Shown here one piece after another: positions 11,998-24,400 of a stretch of 64,000 bases of DNA. The position numbers were made by a program, and so were the translations under genes. The notes beneath the pieces are model-generated. The model was not told the DNA's origin and did no database searches. It saw nothing but the letters and a program-made list of their open reading frames with translations. This DNA is from Berberis thunbergii (lineage: Eukaryota > Streptophyta > Magnoliopsida > Ranunculales > Berberidaceae). The stretch is from positions 62,001 through 126,000 of the forward strand of contig QNQO01002089.1 in the NCBI GenBank assembly GCA_003290165.1, read 5' to 3'. The stretch's first letter is position 1. Every line of letters begins with the position of its first letter.

Positions 11998-14405
11998 TCA
12001 ACATGAGTCAATGTGGAGTAAGTCCAAACAATGTTGGAACTTAACTCCAGGAGCAACCTTTGTCAACATATCAGCAGAGTTGTCTTTTGTGTGTACTTTC
12101 ACCAAAAACACATCACCATCCTCAATTATATCTCGAACAAAGTGATATCGGTCGTCAATATGCTTAGTCCTTGCGTGATGAACCTGATTTTTAGCCAAGT
12201 GGATGGCACTCTGACTATCACAGAGAACCTCAACACTATCTTGTTCCACACCCAAGTCATTTACAAGACCTTGAAGCCACAATGCTTCTTTTACAGCTTC
12301 TGTCAATGCCATATACTCTGCCTGTGTAGTAGAGAGAGCCACTGTATCCTGAAACATAGATCTCCAACTAACCGAAGCACCGTATATATGAAATACGTAA
12401 CCAATAGTAAATCTTCGTCTATCTGGATCACCAGCATAATCAGAATCAGCTAACATAAAACCATAACCAGATGTGGACTTTAAATCATCTAAGTCTGATT
12501 TAAATGAAGCATCTGTATAGCCTTCAACTTTTAATTCTTCATCTTCGACTCTCCTATACACCAGCATATAATCCCCGGTCTTCTTTATATATCGTAAAAC
12601 TTTCTTCCCTGCAACCCAATGCTCATGTCCTGCATTTGATTGATATCAACATATTCACAGTAAATGTTATATCCGGCCTGGTACAAACTTGTGCATACAT
12701 CAAGCTTCCCACGAGTCTAGCATAAGGCACCTTTTCCATGCTATTTTTTTGCAATTTATTCTGAGGATACTGTTCTTTGTGCAACCTATCACCTTTTGAT
12801 ATATGTGATTCTCAATTTCTGCAACTTTCCATTTCAAATCTTCAGAGAACTTTGTCAATGTAATTTTTTTGTGAGAGTCCCAGTGCATACTGACTTCTGT
12901 TTCTTGTAATTTCAATTCCCAAAACATAATGAGCTTCCCCCATATCCTTCATGTTAAAACTCTTCATCAAATATTGTTTTGTGGACTGCATTAAATCAGT
13001 ACTGCTACTAGCCAATAAAATGTCATCAACGTATAAGATCAGAAAAATGAAATGACTCCCACTGACCTTAAAATATATGCACTCATCCAATTGATTTTCA
13101 GAAAAACTAAATTTAGTGACAATAGTATCAAATTTCAAATACCATTGTCTGGATGCTTGTTTGAGTCCATAAATAGATCTTTTAAGTTTGTAGACTTTGT
13201 TTTCATCTTGAACAAACCCATCTGGCTGTAGCATGTATATATTCTCAGCCAAGTCTCCATTTAATTAAGAAGGCTGTTTTGACATCCATTTGATGCAATT
13301 CTAAGTCATAGTGAGCCACTAATGCCATTAGAATTCTAAAAGCATCCTTAGTTGAAACAGGTGAGAATGTTTCATTATAGTCAATGCCCTCTTGCTGAGT
13401 GTATCCCTTTGCAACTAATGTTGCCTTGTGTCTTTCAATTCTTCCATTTGCATCCTTTTTGGTTTTAAAAACCCACTTGCATCCAATTGGCTTCATGTCA
13501 TCGGTTTTGTCTACTAGTATCCACACACCATTTTTGTCCATACTTAGAAGCTCATCTTCCATTGCCAATTTCCATTGTTCACTAATTTGGGACTGCATTG
13601 CTTCTTTAACTGATATGGGATCTGATTCTTCCCCCAAATCAAATTCAATTTCATTGTAGTAAATCTGGTAATCATCCGAAATTGCTAATTTTCTTTGTCT
13701 ACTTGATCTTCTAAGTGTCATGCCTGCAGCAACATTTTCACTCTCTTCAACAATTAAATCTCCAGGTGCATTTTCCTCATTTTGCTGAATTACTTCATTT
13801 TGGACGTCTTCATTTTCTCCATCGTGAATTTGATTTTCATTGACCATATCAATAATAATGGTTGCTGAATCATTCTCGAATGGACTTGTTGTAATATTTT
13901 GATAACAAACAAACCATTCTTCCATGTTTAATGCATCTGTAACACCATCTCCATCTACTTGGTCAACATAATCAAATTGTTCATCAAGGAATGTAGCTCT
14001 ATTGGTCTCAAATATCCTTGTGCCTCTGTTGGAATTATAAAACTTAAAACCTTTTGATTTTTCTGAATAGCCAATAAAATATGCACTTATTGACCGAGAA
14101 TCGAGTTTATCATATGTATTCACATTGTAAACTCTTGCTTCTGCTTTGCATCCCCATATGTAGTTTGTTATTTTTAATGCCTCACCCAAAAGAAATTTTG
14201 GAAGTCCTGACCTTACAAACATGCATCAAACCATGTTCATTAAGGTTCTATTTCTTCTTTCAGAAACTCCATTTTGCTGAGGAGTGTAAGGGGTTGTATA
14301 CTGAGCAACAATGCCACATTCCTCTAAGTATATAGCAAATGGCCCTATATGTTGTCCCTTTTCCGAGTATTTTCCAAAATACTCACCTCCTCTGTCTGAT
14401 CTAAC
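11998..14405 (-). pseudogene. copia pol polyprotein remnant (IN-RT-RNase H)
   Basis: In coding order: integrase end (TTPYTPQQNGVSERRNRTL, near 14300), an acidic linker, RT start (EWKLAMEDELLSMDKNGVW; KWVFKTKKDANG), the RT active site as YVDD (near 13030), then RNase H with DSQSAIHLAKN and TKHIDDRYHF, ending HCLDLLHIDSC at 11998. It is broken by a stop before the C terminus of integrase (near 14222), a shift near 13255 (between KTAFL and the continuing ENIYMLQPDG) and a stop/shift between about 12840 and 12570. It is not functional. Confidence 0.92.
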
Positions 14406-14407
14406 TA

Positions 14408-14582
14408 TTAGATTTCAGTAACTGCATAACTTGAATTTGAATTCAAAATAGACTGCAGTATGTGGCTTTGTAATCGATTAAAATGCTCACACACTTCACA
14501 CATGTCTTTTCTAGAAACTTTAGTAAATCATATATACCAGCTATGTTATTAAGTATGTTCTTTGGTTCTAATATTGCTTACA
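14408..14582. repeat. Dispersed repeat, copy 2
   Basis: Second copy of the 7527-7699 sequence. It begins exactly where the copia coding sequence stops, marking a recombination or truncation junction. Confidence 0.85.
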
Positions 14583-15287
14583 TACTACAGCATTGATCAC
14601 ATTAGTCCGCGGCGTTGTGTTGGCTATATCAGACAACTAATCGCGATGATTATATTGATGGTGGGTGATTCAAAGATTCGCGCCTTTCTAACTTTTGGCA
14701 AAGGGTGCCAAGATTTATCCCACACACTTGAAGAACAAAAAACAAATATTGATACGTTGTAGATGTTTGCAAGTAAAATCTTCAGTTGCAAGTGCTCACA
14801 CATCTCACAAGCAATATCTTACTTGCACTGTCATCCAGCTTATAGTGTTGCTGCACTTTCTTTATCCGCCCAATCCATCTAGCATTTCATTCACATCCAA
14901 ATTCTTATATACATCTATAAATCTAATCATGTAGGTTTGGTGGAAGTGAAGGATTGTAGCCTAATTTTAGGCCATCAAGGATTGTCATTTTTATTTTATT
15001 TTAAAGCCCTGGATAAAAGTGCTTTTATCACGATTGCAATATACATAAGAAAATGATCAAAATATCCATTGTCATTTAGTTGGAATGTAATAATGAGGGT
15101 AATAAAATGTCAATAGAATATTAAAACATTTAAAACCAGCAAACCCATTAAGCCATGACTTGTTTCAGCCACTTAAGTCATAAAGGCTTATATTGCATTT
15201 AAAGTTTTCACAAAGTTCATTGACAACAAATTTGTATAATTAAATTTCATATGAATGCACTGTAAATGCATATTGTATAAACATAGA
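14583..15287. other. Intergenic, no recognised feature
   Basis: AT-rich, without domains or splice structure that I recognise. It ends at the gypsy LTR. Confidence 0.4.
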
Positions 15288-16277
15288 TGATGATGCATCA
15301 AACCGTCCTTTAATTCACATCGCATGCCTCTTATGATGATCTTGTCAGCAGAGCAAAGTGGATGGACCTAATTGCGCACTAAATCTAGCAAGGCTCAGAC
15401 AACATTAAACCCAATTCGGCAGAATCCAGAAGGTTGGATCCAAGTTGAAATACACTATACCAAATTGGCATATTTGTAACAACTTAAAAAATAGTAACAC
15501 TTTTGAGCTATTACAATCCACCAAACAATTTCAAGTCAAAACTAAATTTAGTCAACAAAATGAAAAATAACTACAAAAAAAAGTGATACAATAAATTAGA
15601 TCACCATGAACAACATCACTTGTAAGCCCATACTATTTGTGGTGATACAATTATTGAATCACTTTGTTTGTAAAATGTGTAAAATTGTTTTGTGGATTGT
15701 TATAGCTCAAAAGTGTTATAGTTTTTGGGATTGTTACAAAAATGCCAATTTGGTGTAGTGATACTCTATTCAGCCCACACATCACATGGTAAAACCCAAT
15801 ACATGTAAGGCCTAATCAGGCAAGTATCTGAGGGATCACTTGAGATGGGCAGGTCAGCAACACATTAGTTCCGACTAGGAAACATATATTAGAGTATAAG
15901 TCGTGCATGAAAACTTCCTTGCATGGACAACATTCCAAAAGGGAAACATCTTCCTCATATCTAGGAGCACAAGTCGTGTAGGAAAACTTTCCTACATGGA
16001 CGACTCCCAACTAGGAAAAGATCTCCAGCAAAATATATTTTCCTAAACTATACCACGAAAGGCCTAACCGAACGAAGACTCTCGCATTATAAATAAGACA
16101 GAGTTGATGAGTAAATGTACGCTATAGAACCCAATTTATAGCTTTAAGCATTTCTCAAGCCTTGTCCGACTTTAGCATCATTATGCCATCGATCACCACA
16201 ACAGTGGTCATTGACTCACGTGCGTTCTCTGTGCAGGTCCACGTCAAGGTCAAAGAGAGCAAGATTCGACTACATCA
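15288..16277 (+). repeat. 5' LTR (interrupted by a MITE)
   Basis: Without the 308-bp MITE and its duplicated ATA, it is about 680 bp, close to the 667-bp LTR at 2182. It starts TGATGATGCA, carries TATAAATAAGACA near 16090 and ends GACTACATCA. Confidence 0.75.
15453..15760. mobile_element. CACTA-type MITE inside the LTR
   Basis: 308 bp with inverted termini CACTATACCAAATTGGCAT and ATGCCAATTTGGTGTAGTG. The target duplication ATA is perfect (15450-15452 and 15761-15763). It has no coding sequence. Confidence 0.92.
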
Positions 16278-16279
16278 GT

Positions 16280-17800
16280 TTGGCGCCGTCCGTGGAGAAT
16301 GGCAAAGTTCCTTAAAAAAACAGTAATATCTCCATGCCTCACAGTACAGAGATATGAAGACCACAAGATCTCGCAACAATTGAGACATCCCTGAGCCCTC
16401 GAATGCTTGTACTGCGAGAGCGCCACCAGTTTCGACGAATCCACCACCACGAGAGGAACAAGATTAGACCCACGCGCAGGTAGCAGCCGCGACAGACCCA
16501 AAGGTGGATCTATTGTTAATCTAGATGCAACAGATTACACGAGCGCTGGAGATGCTCACCTAGCAAAACCCACCCTCCACCCGCAGAAAGAGAACATGAA
16601 CAACGAAGAGCCCCGTCCCCGAAAAACACAAAGTAACATATTTAGGAGAGTCGTTTTTCCCCTGCAGGCTCTCAGTGGACCAGAGGTGGAGACTCGACAT
16701 CTAGGGCTAATGGACAGGTCCCCTAAAACTCCATCCGGCTAGGGGCCACCAATCCTGACGTGTTGTTCAACCTCATTGTCCTACTATTCATGGATCATAT
16801 TATGAATGAGCCTTTGCAGAAGAAATTCACTCCGCTGAAGCAGGAGTTTTATGACTGGACGACATACTCGTATGATCACTTGCTAAACTTTCAGCATGTA
16901 ATGATGCTCAAAGAAGGATCTAAAGCAATAATGTGTCGGTCATTCCCTACCAGCCTGAAAAATTCAACGTTGACTTGGTTCCACGGCCTCCCTCCGAGAT
17001 CCATTGACTCATTCTGGACACTGGCAAAAGCGTTCCTTACACGCTTTGTCTGTAGCCAACGAATCAAGGAAGGGCCTACATTATTTGTTCAAACTAAGAC
17101 AAAAGCCAATTGAGATGTTAAGGGAATACGTCACACGCGTTAACAATGAATTGACTCTCATTGATGGCTGCAGTAGCAACACCGCGGTCATAGCCTTCTC
17201 CCCGAGTGTGAGGAGAGGCAAGTTCTATGTTTTTCTCACTCTAGACCCTCCAACTTATGTGGCGAACCTATTGAAAAGTGCCTAGAGATACATCACTCTC
17301 GATGAAATGCTAGCCGCCAAGAAGGAGGTGGAGTCTAAAAAGAAAATCTTTGGATCCAGAGACAAGAATGAAAGGGAGAAATAGGATGATGACGGCAAAA
17401 AAAGGAAACATAATGACTGCAAGTCCGACTTTGGCCATGCAAGACAAGATAAGGCCTCTAACTACGTCGGGTCTAAATTTGTCACTCCCCTCAACTCCAG
17501 CCTGTCCGACATCCTCAACTCTAACAAGAATTGGAAAGAGCTAAAGTGGCCCGCCAAATAGCGAGGAGACTCCTCCGGATGCGATAACAGTAAATACTGC
17601 TCCTTTTCACAAAGAGGGTGGCCATAACACTTAGGACTGCAAGAGTCTCAGGAGTGAAATCGAGTACTGGATCCGAAAAGGGAAGCTCAAGGAGCTCTTG
17701 AGCCCTGACAAAAGGCAGGACCAGGCGTAGGAAGGGAAGATTTCGTTGAAGATATAGAGAAAGAAACTCTGAGCATCATATATGTGTTTAATGGAGTTAG
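16280..17800 (+). pseudogene. Gypsy gag remnant
   Basis: 16760-17113 encodes a retrotransposon capsid-type region (DWTTYSYDHLLNFQHVMML; NSTLTWFHGLPPRSIDSFW). It continues in another frame at 17004-17285, and near 17610-17705 there is a zinc-finger-like FHKEGGHNT-x-DCKSLRSEIE block with a stop in it. Several frameshifts and stops are present. Gag would form the particle core. Confidence 0.85.
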
Positions 17801-17882
17801 CTCCAAAGGCGAGCAATCAAACTCGAATACAATAAAACTTGATTCAAAACTAAGTTTGTAACAATTAAATTACCAATACCCA

Positions 17883-18451
17883 TGATGATACATCAAAATA
17901 GACCGATCATCACGATCGTACACGTGGCAGAGAACATCTCTCACGAGAAAATGGCGTCTAATCTGTTAGGTCAGCTCATAAAACCCAATAAGAATAAAGC
18001 CAGTCACAGAGGCCCAAACAAAGCCCACTAATGAGAAGACATAAACGAACCCCCGAACCCAAGCCCGAATGAATCAAAGCTCGAATCTAGGCCCGACACG
18101 AGTTCTCTCATAAAGAAGAGGAATGTTGCACCAAAAGAGTCGTGGAGGGAGTTACGCCTTCACCGACGCATCTCCATTAAAAAAGAAATTGTTACAAGAA
18201 ACATCTCCTTCTGTTACGCCTCACATGCTTAAGTAATGCAGAAATTAACCGTGGCCATTATAAAAGGTAAAGGGAACATTCGACACAGGTATACAACTTT
18301 AACTGAGTTTTATCCAGATTTACGTTTTTCTTCGAACAAAGTTGTTGACTTAAGCATCGGAGTGCCTTCGGCCACCAAAAAAGTGGTCCTTGGTAGTCTA
18401 ATATCTGTTTTGCAGGTCAAACTTAAATAATGACGATTTTTGGACACATCA
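17883..18451 (+). repeat. 5' LTR of the second gypsy unit (569 bp)
   Basis: Starts TGATGATACATCA and ends GGACACATCA. The start matches the LTR fragment at 48699 (TGATGAACATCA) as well as those at 2182 and 15288. Confidence 0.75.
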
Positions 18452-18479
18452 GTTTGGCGCCATCGCCATCCGTGGGGAA

Positions 18480-19300
18480 TGACGAGTTTCCTTTCCAAAA
18501 AGAAAATTCAGTAACAAAACTCACTAAGACTTGGTTAACAATCAAACAACTATCAAGATCAATGGAACACTCCACGAATCCTCAATTTAGCAGTGAACGA
18601 TATGACATGTCACCTAACATTGATCCAACGACAACCATCAAATTAACCGCTCCTGTTAGAAGAGAGCTTCAACAGGTAACAGTTCAGACATCTCTGGCAT
18701 CTTGGGGAATCTCCTTAGATCCCTAAGTAGAGATGATTATGCCTCAGATGAACCACATAATCGAGATGGTGGATAGAATCATCCGAAACCTGGAGGGCAG
18801 CAAACCTCAAGAAGAAATCGCCCAGCTTGAGAAACATCGAGCCAATACAGTTTCAGATTTAATCAAGGGAGGTTCAGAAAATTACAACCAACGAAGCCTA
18901 AATGCGAAAAATTGTTTGCAACCTTTATAACGAGTCAGAACGAGATCCTTAAAGTTATGATAGGAATGGAAGATGTTAGATGGCCACAAAAAATGAAAGG
19001 AGATCCGGAGAAGCGAAGCAAGAACAAACACTACCTCTTCCACAACGATTATGACCACGATACCGTAGACTGTCATAGTCTGAAGGACGAGATCAAATGT
19101 CATATCAGAGAGGGATGGCTCGGAGAATTCGTCAAACTCGAGGATGAAACAATCATCTCAATGGAGCGAGTGAATGAGACAATATACGTCTTACACAGTT
19201 CAGTTGGAGAAAATGAGCAATTCAATCAATCCCTAAAGTGTATAATCAGAGACTTGCAGGCAAATATCAGATTCCAAAAATCATCCGCGCAACGCACATA
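18480..19300 (+). pseudogene. Gypsy gag remnant, second unit
   Basis: 18912-19301 encodes FHNDYDHDTVDCHSLKDEIK, the degenerate zinc-knuckle block typical of Tat-lineage gag, followed by IREGWLGEFVK. Upstream are two short frames (18430-18726, 18733-18930) separated by stops. Confidence 0.8.
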
Positions 19301-19439
19301 AATGATGCAAAGGACTCTAACTTGTATTCACCATTAAAGCTCAAACAATACTGTTATTTAGCTTTTAAGCTTGTCCATTGGTCACCATGAAAATTGAAGA
19401 TCCATATGTCCTAGTTCATCATTTATGAAAGGCAACGAT

Positions 19440-20250
19440 TTTTTACACCGCCATTTTTGTTGAAGCACACCCCCTATCCCCCTCCATTTTTTTGGGATTT
19501 GCTGAAGAACAACACCAATATAAATCCCTATATCACCACTATTCCTCTTATTCTCGACTCTCTTTGTTCTCTCCTCTTCATAGCATCTACCCCAATGGAG
19601 CATCACAACCCGCTTCCCCACCCCACCATTGTTGGCTGCACTACCCCTCCACACTCCGCCAGCATCGACCACCACCACTTTTCCTCTTCTCCTTTGTTCT
19701 TCTTCTTTATCTCCTATCTTCTTTTTTTCTTCCTTTTCTTTATTGTTTACGACACCACCTCTCCCTTGCCTTTTTCTTATTCTCCTTTTTTTTCTGCCTC
19801 GAGCAGATTCGTGCGTATGGGAGTTCCCCATTCGCGGGAGTGTGCGTGATGGAGAATAATTTTTTTGCCCTCCCACGGGTTCGTGCAAATGGGGAACCCC
19901 ATACTCACAAACTTGCTTAAGGGGAAAAAGGAGGATGAGAAGAAGAAGAAGAAGAAGAGAAGGGGAAGAAACGAATAAGGACGAAGGCAACATAGATAAC
20001 ATGAAGAAATGAGAAGAAAAACATAGGAGAAAAAGATCAGAGGAAGAAAAGAAGAATAAAGGTGAAAAACATCAAAGGATGAGGAGGAGAAAAAGAAAAA
20101 GAAAAAGAACAAGAACACGAACAAGAACAAGAACAAGAAGAAAAGGAAAAAAATGTGGTCGGGCGGTGGTGCAATATTGGTTGTTCTCCGAGAAAGAAGA
20201 GAGGTGGTAGTGAGTTTTTTATTTGTATTGGTGGTATCCTTTAATAGGTG
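19440..20250. repeat. Low-complexity pyrimidine-rich then purine-rich region
   Basis: 19440-19800 is C/T-rich and 19920-20140 is GAAGAA/AAGAAG rich. Long ORFs here (poly-Phe/Ser/His) are composition artefacts. A similar purine-rich block lies at 58980-59400. Confidence 0.7.
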
Positions 20251-20260
20251 ATGGTGTATT

Positions 20261-20902
20261 TAGGGATGGCAATGGGGCATATTTGGACAAATCCATCCCC
20301 GCTCTGCTGGGGATGGCCGATCACCGAATCCGCCCCGAATATCCGTTTACCATTTTTTTAAACCATCCCCGCACTGGACGGATTGGAGGGCATCCGCCCC
20401 GTTTAACCAAAGAAGAAAAAAAACCAGATCTGAGAAAGAAGAACCAGGAAGTGAAAAGAATAATAGAAACCCCCTGCCCCAATCTCTGAGATGAAGAATA
20501 AAAGAGAAAGAAGAAGAATAAAACAGATCATAATCATATTAGATCAAGTTGGATCAAATCACAGATCGTAATCAGATTAGATCTTGATCAGAACAAATCA
20601 AATCTTTCGATATTAATCCATTTCTCAAACCATGTTTTTCCTCGTGGTTATCTTCTTCAGTTCATTCTCTTGTTTCCAATCGCAGAATAAAAAACTCCAG
20701 GATCAATGCTACTTTAGCTGGTGAGAGTGTTGTCGAAGAGGAGGAGAAATCGAGCCCTTTGATGAAGACTTTGCAACTTGGATCTCTTTTCGGGCTTTGG
20801 TGGAGAAATGAGTTTTGAAGATGAAGAAGTGAAGGAGACTGATGCAAAATGAGAGGCAGACTATGAAAAAATGAGAGATCTGAGGGTTAGGTTTTTGTTT
20901 AT

Positions 20903-20937
<35 letters not shown>

Positions 20938-21152
20938 GCTTTTAAAGGTTTAGGGGTATTAATGTAATTTTAATACTTAAACAAATATCCGCGGGGCGGA
21001 TATGACCAAATTCGTATCCGCTCTCGAATATCTGACGGATGCTGATTGGATATCCGTATCCGCCCCGAAATCTATTTAGGGACCTCCAAAACTGCCCCAA
21101 TCAAGACAGGCACACCGAATATCAGTGAAAATCCGCCTCACTGCCATCCCTA
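20261..21152. mobile_element. hAT-type non-autonomous element with 8-bp target duplication
   Basis: 892 bp, starting TAGGGATGGCAATGGGGC and ending CTGCCATCCCTA. The octamer GGTGTATT is duplicated exactly (20253-20260 and 21153-21160). It contains a run of more than 30 T near 20904-20936 and repeated ATCCGCCCCG words near each end. It ends about 250 bp upstream of the PDI-like gene start. Another TAGGGATGGCA occurs at 21171, possibly an older related end. Confidence 0.93.
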
Positions 21153-21262
21153 GGTGTATTTCGGAAAGTATAGGGATGGCAGTATGCTTAAGTAAAAATT
21201 GTGGTGTCAAAAATTCGTATGCCTTTACGAAAAATGCCTTTTAATACTCAATTAAAAGCTGA

Positions 21263-21268
21263 CACGTG
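21263..21268 (+). promoter_or_regulatory. G-box (CACGTG) upstream of the PDI-like gene
   Basis: The context TGACACGTGGAAGC lies about 135 bp before the ATG. Such ACGT-core sites bind bZIP factors, and ER-stress bZIPs use related elements. Any link to the unfolded protein response is inference from position. Confidence 0.4.
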
Positions 21269-21402
21269 GAAGCTTATAATTGGGCATAACACGTAACAAT
21301 CTGTGACTGGGCCTTGATCACAAAACCAGGCCCAATAAAACGCCCCTGCATCTTTGCTCTGCTATTCGTCTCTTTGACAGAACGCTTTAGGAGTGAAGAA
21401 GA

Positions 21403-24400
21403 ATGCGGTCGCTATCACCACTGTTGTTTGCTCTTCTCCTTTGTGTCCTTCACCACACCTCGCGTGTTGGTGCGCTCTACGGACCCTCTTCACCTGTAGT
21501 TCAGCTCACTGCATCCAACTTCAAGTCCAAGGTGAGGGTTTTGATCTGTAATTACCCTTTTGATTCTGAACTTATGTACATGTTCGATCATTAATGTTAT
21601 CAATAATTTGGCGTTTTTATTGGAAAATATTGATACCCATTGGAGAAAGATGAGATTTTGATGATGAATTTGAAGTACCCTTTGGTGAATTTTATTGATT
21701 TCTTTTGGAAAGACAAATATATTTCTGTTTGATTATACCCACTGAAAAAAAAAAAAGATTAGAAAAGGTAACTTTATTGGTCGAATTAGCTGAATTTGAA
21801 TGGATTGGTTGAGTTTCTAGATCTGGGGTTTTGTGTTTGGATACTTTGGTCATAGTTAGCTTATGCATGTTTTAGTAATATTGGGTGGTCGTTGTTTAGA
21901 TGAAAAGTTGGTATATTGGATCATGGTGTTGTGGTGTGAGGGTTAAATTTGATTTGTAAAATTTTGACTGAATTCTCACGGTATGACTAATAAGCATTTG
22001 AAACTCTATTTAGTTGATCACATGTATTCGATACGGGATGTTGAGGAATTTTCTTACCGCATTACTTAGCAGTGTTTAGTTATTCTTCCTTTTAAGCTAG
22101 AAATATGATAGAAGGGAGATAATGCTCCTCAATTCTTAGTTTCAAATCCAACTTGAAATTCAATTACATATTGATATGCCATTGCATTAGCTAATGGAAA
22201 ACTTCAAATGAAGTTACCAATCATTTGAAAAAAAGTGTGAGCCATATAATTCTATGAAATGCATGCGTTGAGTGAGAACTGTGCATGTCATAAACTTTAA
22301 GAGTCTTTAGATTTTCATCATTGAATAATAAAAACAAAGCCAAGGAAGGGAAAAAAAGGCCGAAAAGAACAAAAAGGGTTGACTTAGTTATGTTTCGATA
22401 CACCTTTCACCGGTATACACCATTATCTTTTAAATGCACTATCAAAGTTCAGGGCATTTTGCATTTGTTTCACCTGAATAAGCATTTTCAGGCATACACC
22501 AGTGTTTTCAAAATCTTGTTATAAGTTATATTTTATTCTTTATTTTTTAATTTTGACTTGAAGAGTTGTGCACCATGTCGACAATTATACTTTCCAATAT
22601 AGTGGAGACTGAAGAGGAATATATCAATTTTAGTGAGAGTTCTGCTTCTAATTGAGATCGGAATGTTGGCAGGTTCTAAATTCAAATGGTGTAGTACTGG
22701 TTGAGTTTTTTGCACCTTGGTGTGGTCATTGTCAAGCATTGACACCCATATGGGAAAAGGCCGCTACTGTATTGAAGGGTGTTGTTACCGTGGCAGCTCT
22801 TGATGCTGACGCTCATAAGTCACTTGCTCAGGTTTGGAATTTCCTCAACGTGAACAATTATTTGGAATTTAGTATTTTTAGTATCTTAACTCACAGGCTA
22901 TTTGTCTTCATAATATTTATACGAAAAATGACTTTTAAGGCCTACTTCTTCACAAAATAGACCATTTAGATATCGTAATTGAAGTAATGGCTAATTTGTG
23001 TCTACTTTTAAACTTTTATGACCAATAAAGACTCTTTTATTAACCCAGGTTAACTCATAAAGTTATAGGACATCTTTACCCTTCCTAAACAAATAGAAAA
23101 CCCAATTTTATAATTTTACAATGACTCTTTTATTAATAATTCTAATTTTTGTCTATTTTTACTTTTTTTTTAACCCTTAACCCATCCCACCCCATGCCGT
23201 TGGTAGTTATCGATATTAATGATTCTAATTATGACCCGCCAATTATAAGTTTTCTTAAGTTTTCATTGACTCACAAGTTAACCGAATTATTATGTTAAGG
23301 TTTGGTAAACTTTTCATAATGTAGTTAATGATGATTAAAAATATGACTTTAATTAGTTAATAAAATCTATTTGATTAACTTGTCATAAATTTGATTAGAA
23401 AAATTTACAGGTACCCGTGCATTATCTTTCTTAATGATGATTAGAAATTTGGTTTTAATTATCATTGCTTCTTATTCGTTGATGTGGTTAATAAAATCAA
23501 TTTTCCCACAACCGAAATTTGATTTTCTATTCTTCATTGCATAGGTACCTGTAGAGTAATAAATGTTATTCTCTGTCACTGTTTAGTCACAACTATCTAC
23601 CACAGAGCATGATCATAGCTTCAGAAGTAAAATGAGAATCAATATTGAATAAGATAATTTAATGTAAACTAAATAGTGACTGAGAATTGAAACAACCATT
23701 AATTGAAACAAAAAAATTTTAAATTTCTCTTCAGACTCAGATATACCTTCACAATTAGTCAAATGCAAAACATTCAAGAATAAAAAATGATAACATGAAA
23801 ATATTAATGCAGTCATTTGTAGCTAACAAATGTCATAAAATAATTGCTCAAACTGCAATTAAATAACAAGATAACATAAATAAAAAATAAAAAATTAACA
23901 AAAAATAATGTTTAATGGGGTGGGCAGGGGTTAAGTGTAAAAAAAAAGTAAAAAATACAAAAAATATAAATTAGTTACGTTAATAAAAAAAATCTTTGTT
24001 GGTCATAAAAGTATAAAATTATGTTTTCTATTTGTTTAAGAAGGGTAAATATGTCATATAAGTTTATGAGTTAACATGAGTTAATGAAATAGTCATTGTT
24101 GGTCATAAAAGTATAAAAGAGGCACAACTTAGCCATTACATCAATTATGGTATCTAAATTGTCTATTTTGTGAAAAAAAAAAAGCCTTAAAAGTCATTTT
24201 CCGATATTTATAGTCGAAAATCTTTGTAAAACAGTTATCCATAAGGTGTTTGTCTCATACTGTACACTCTCTGAACAGTTCCTACATTATCTTGATTGTA
24301 TGATGTTTAATGTCCAAATATGTCAAAAGAAAATAATAACCAAAAAATAGAAGGAAATTTAATGTATGTTTCCTTACCTTTTTCTTCCAATCATGACTTT

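Larger units (their letters stand above)
11431..14407 (-). mobile_element. Truncated Ty1/copia retrotransposon (3' half)
   Basis: The minus-strand element retains part of integrase, reverse transcriptase, RNase H, a polypurine tract near 11934-11945 and a 3' LTR (11431-11933). It ends abruptly at 14407, where an unrelated repeat begins; gag, protease and the 5' LTR are missing. The RNase H and RT style resembles the Tork lineage (inference). Confidence 0.92.
15288..17882 (+). mobile_element. Gypsy element: 5' LTR plus gag, cut by the next element
   Basis: LTR 15288-16277 is followed at once by GTTTGGCGCCGTCCG, a primer-binding-like site of the type seen in Tat/Athila elements, then decayed gag sequence. 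At 17883 a second LTR of the same family begins. Protease, pol and the 3' LTR of this unit are absent. Confidence 0.75.
17883..19330 (+). mobile_element. Second gypsy unit: 5' LTR plus gag
   Basis: The LTR is followed by AGTTTGGCGCCATCGCC, again a primer-binding-like site, then a shorter gag. The element fades near 19.4 kb without pol or 3' LTR. It starts directly at the end of the preceding gag, so it is either a nested insertion or a recombination product. Confidence 0.7.

Noticed and set aside
12031..12725. + strand ORFs over the copia element
   Set aside because: Shadows of the minus-strand RNase H/RT coding sequence.
19382..20136. Long ORFs rich in Ser/Phe/His or Arg/Lys/Glu
   Set aside because: Low-complexity pyrimidine/purine tracts; no domain and mutually overlapping on both strands.
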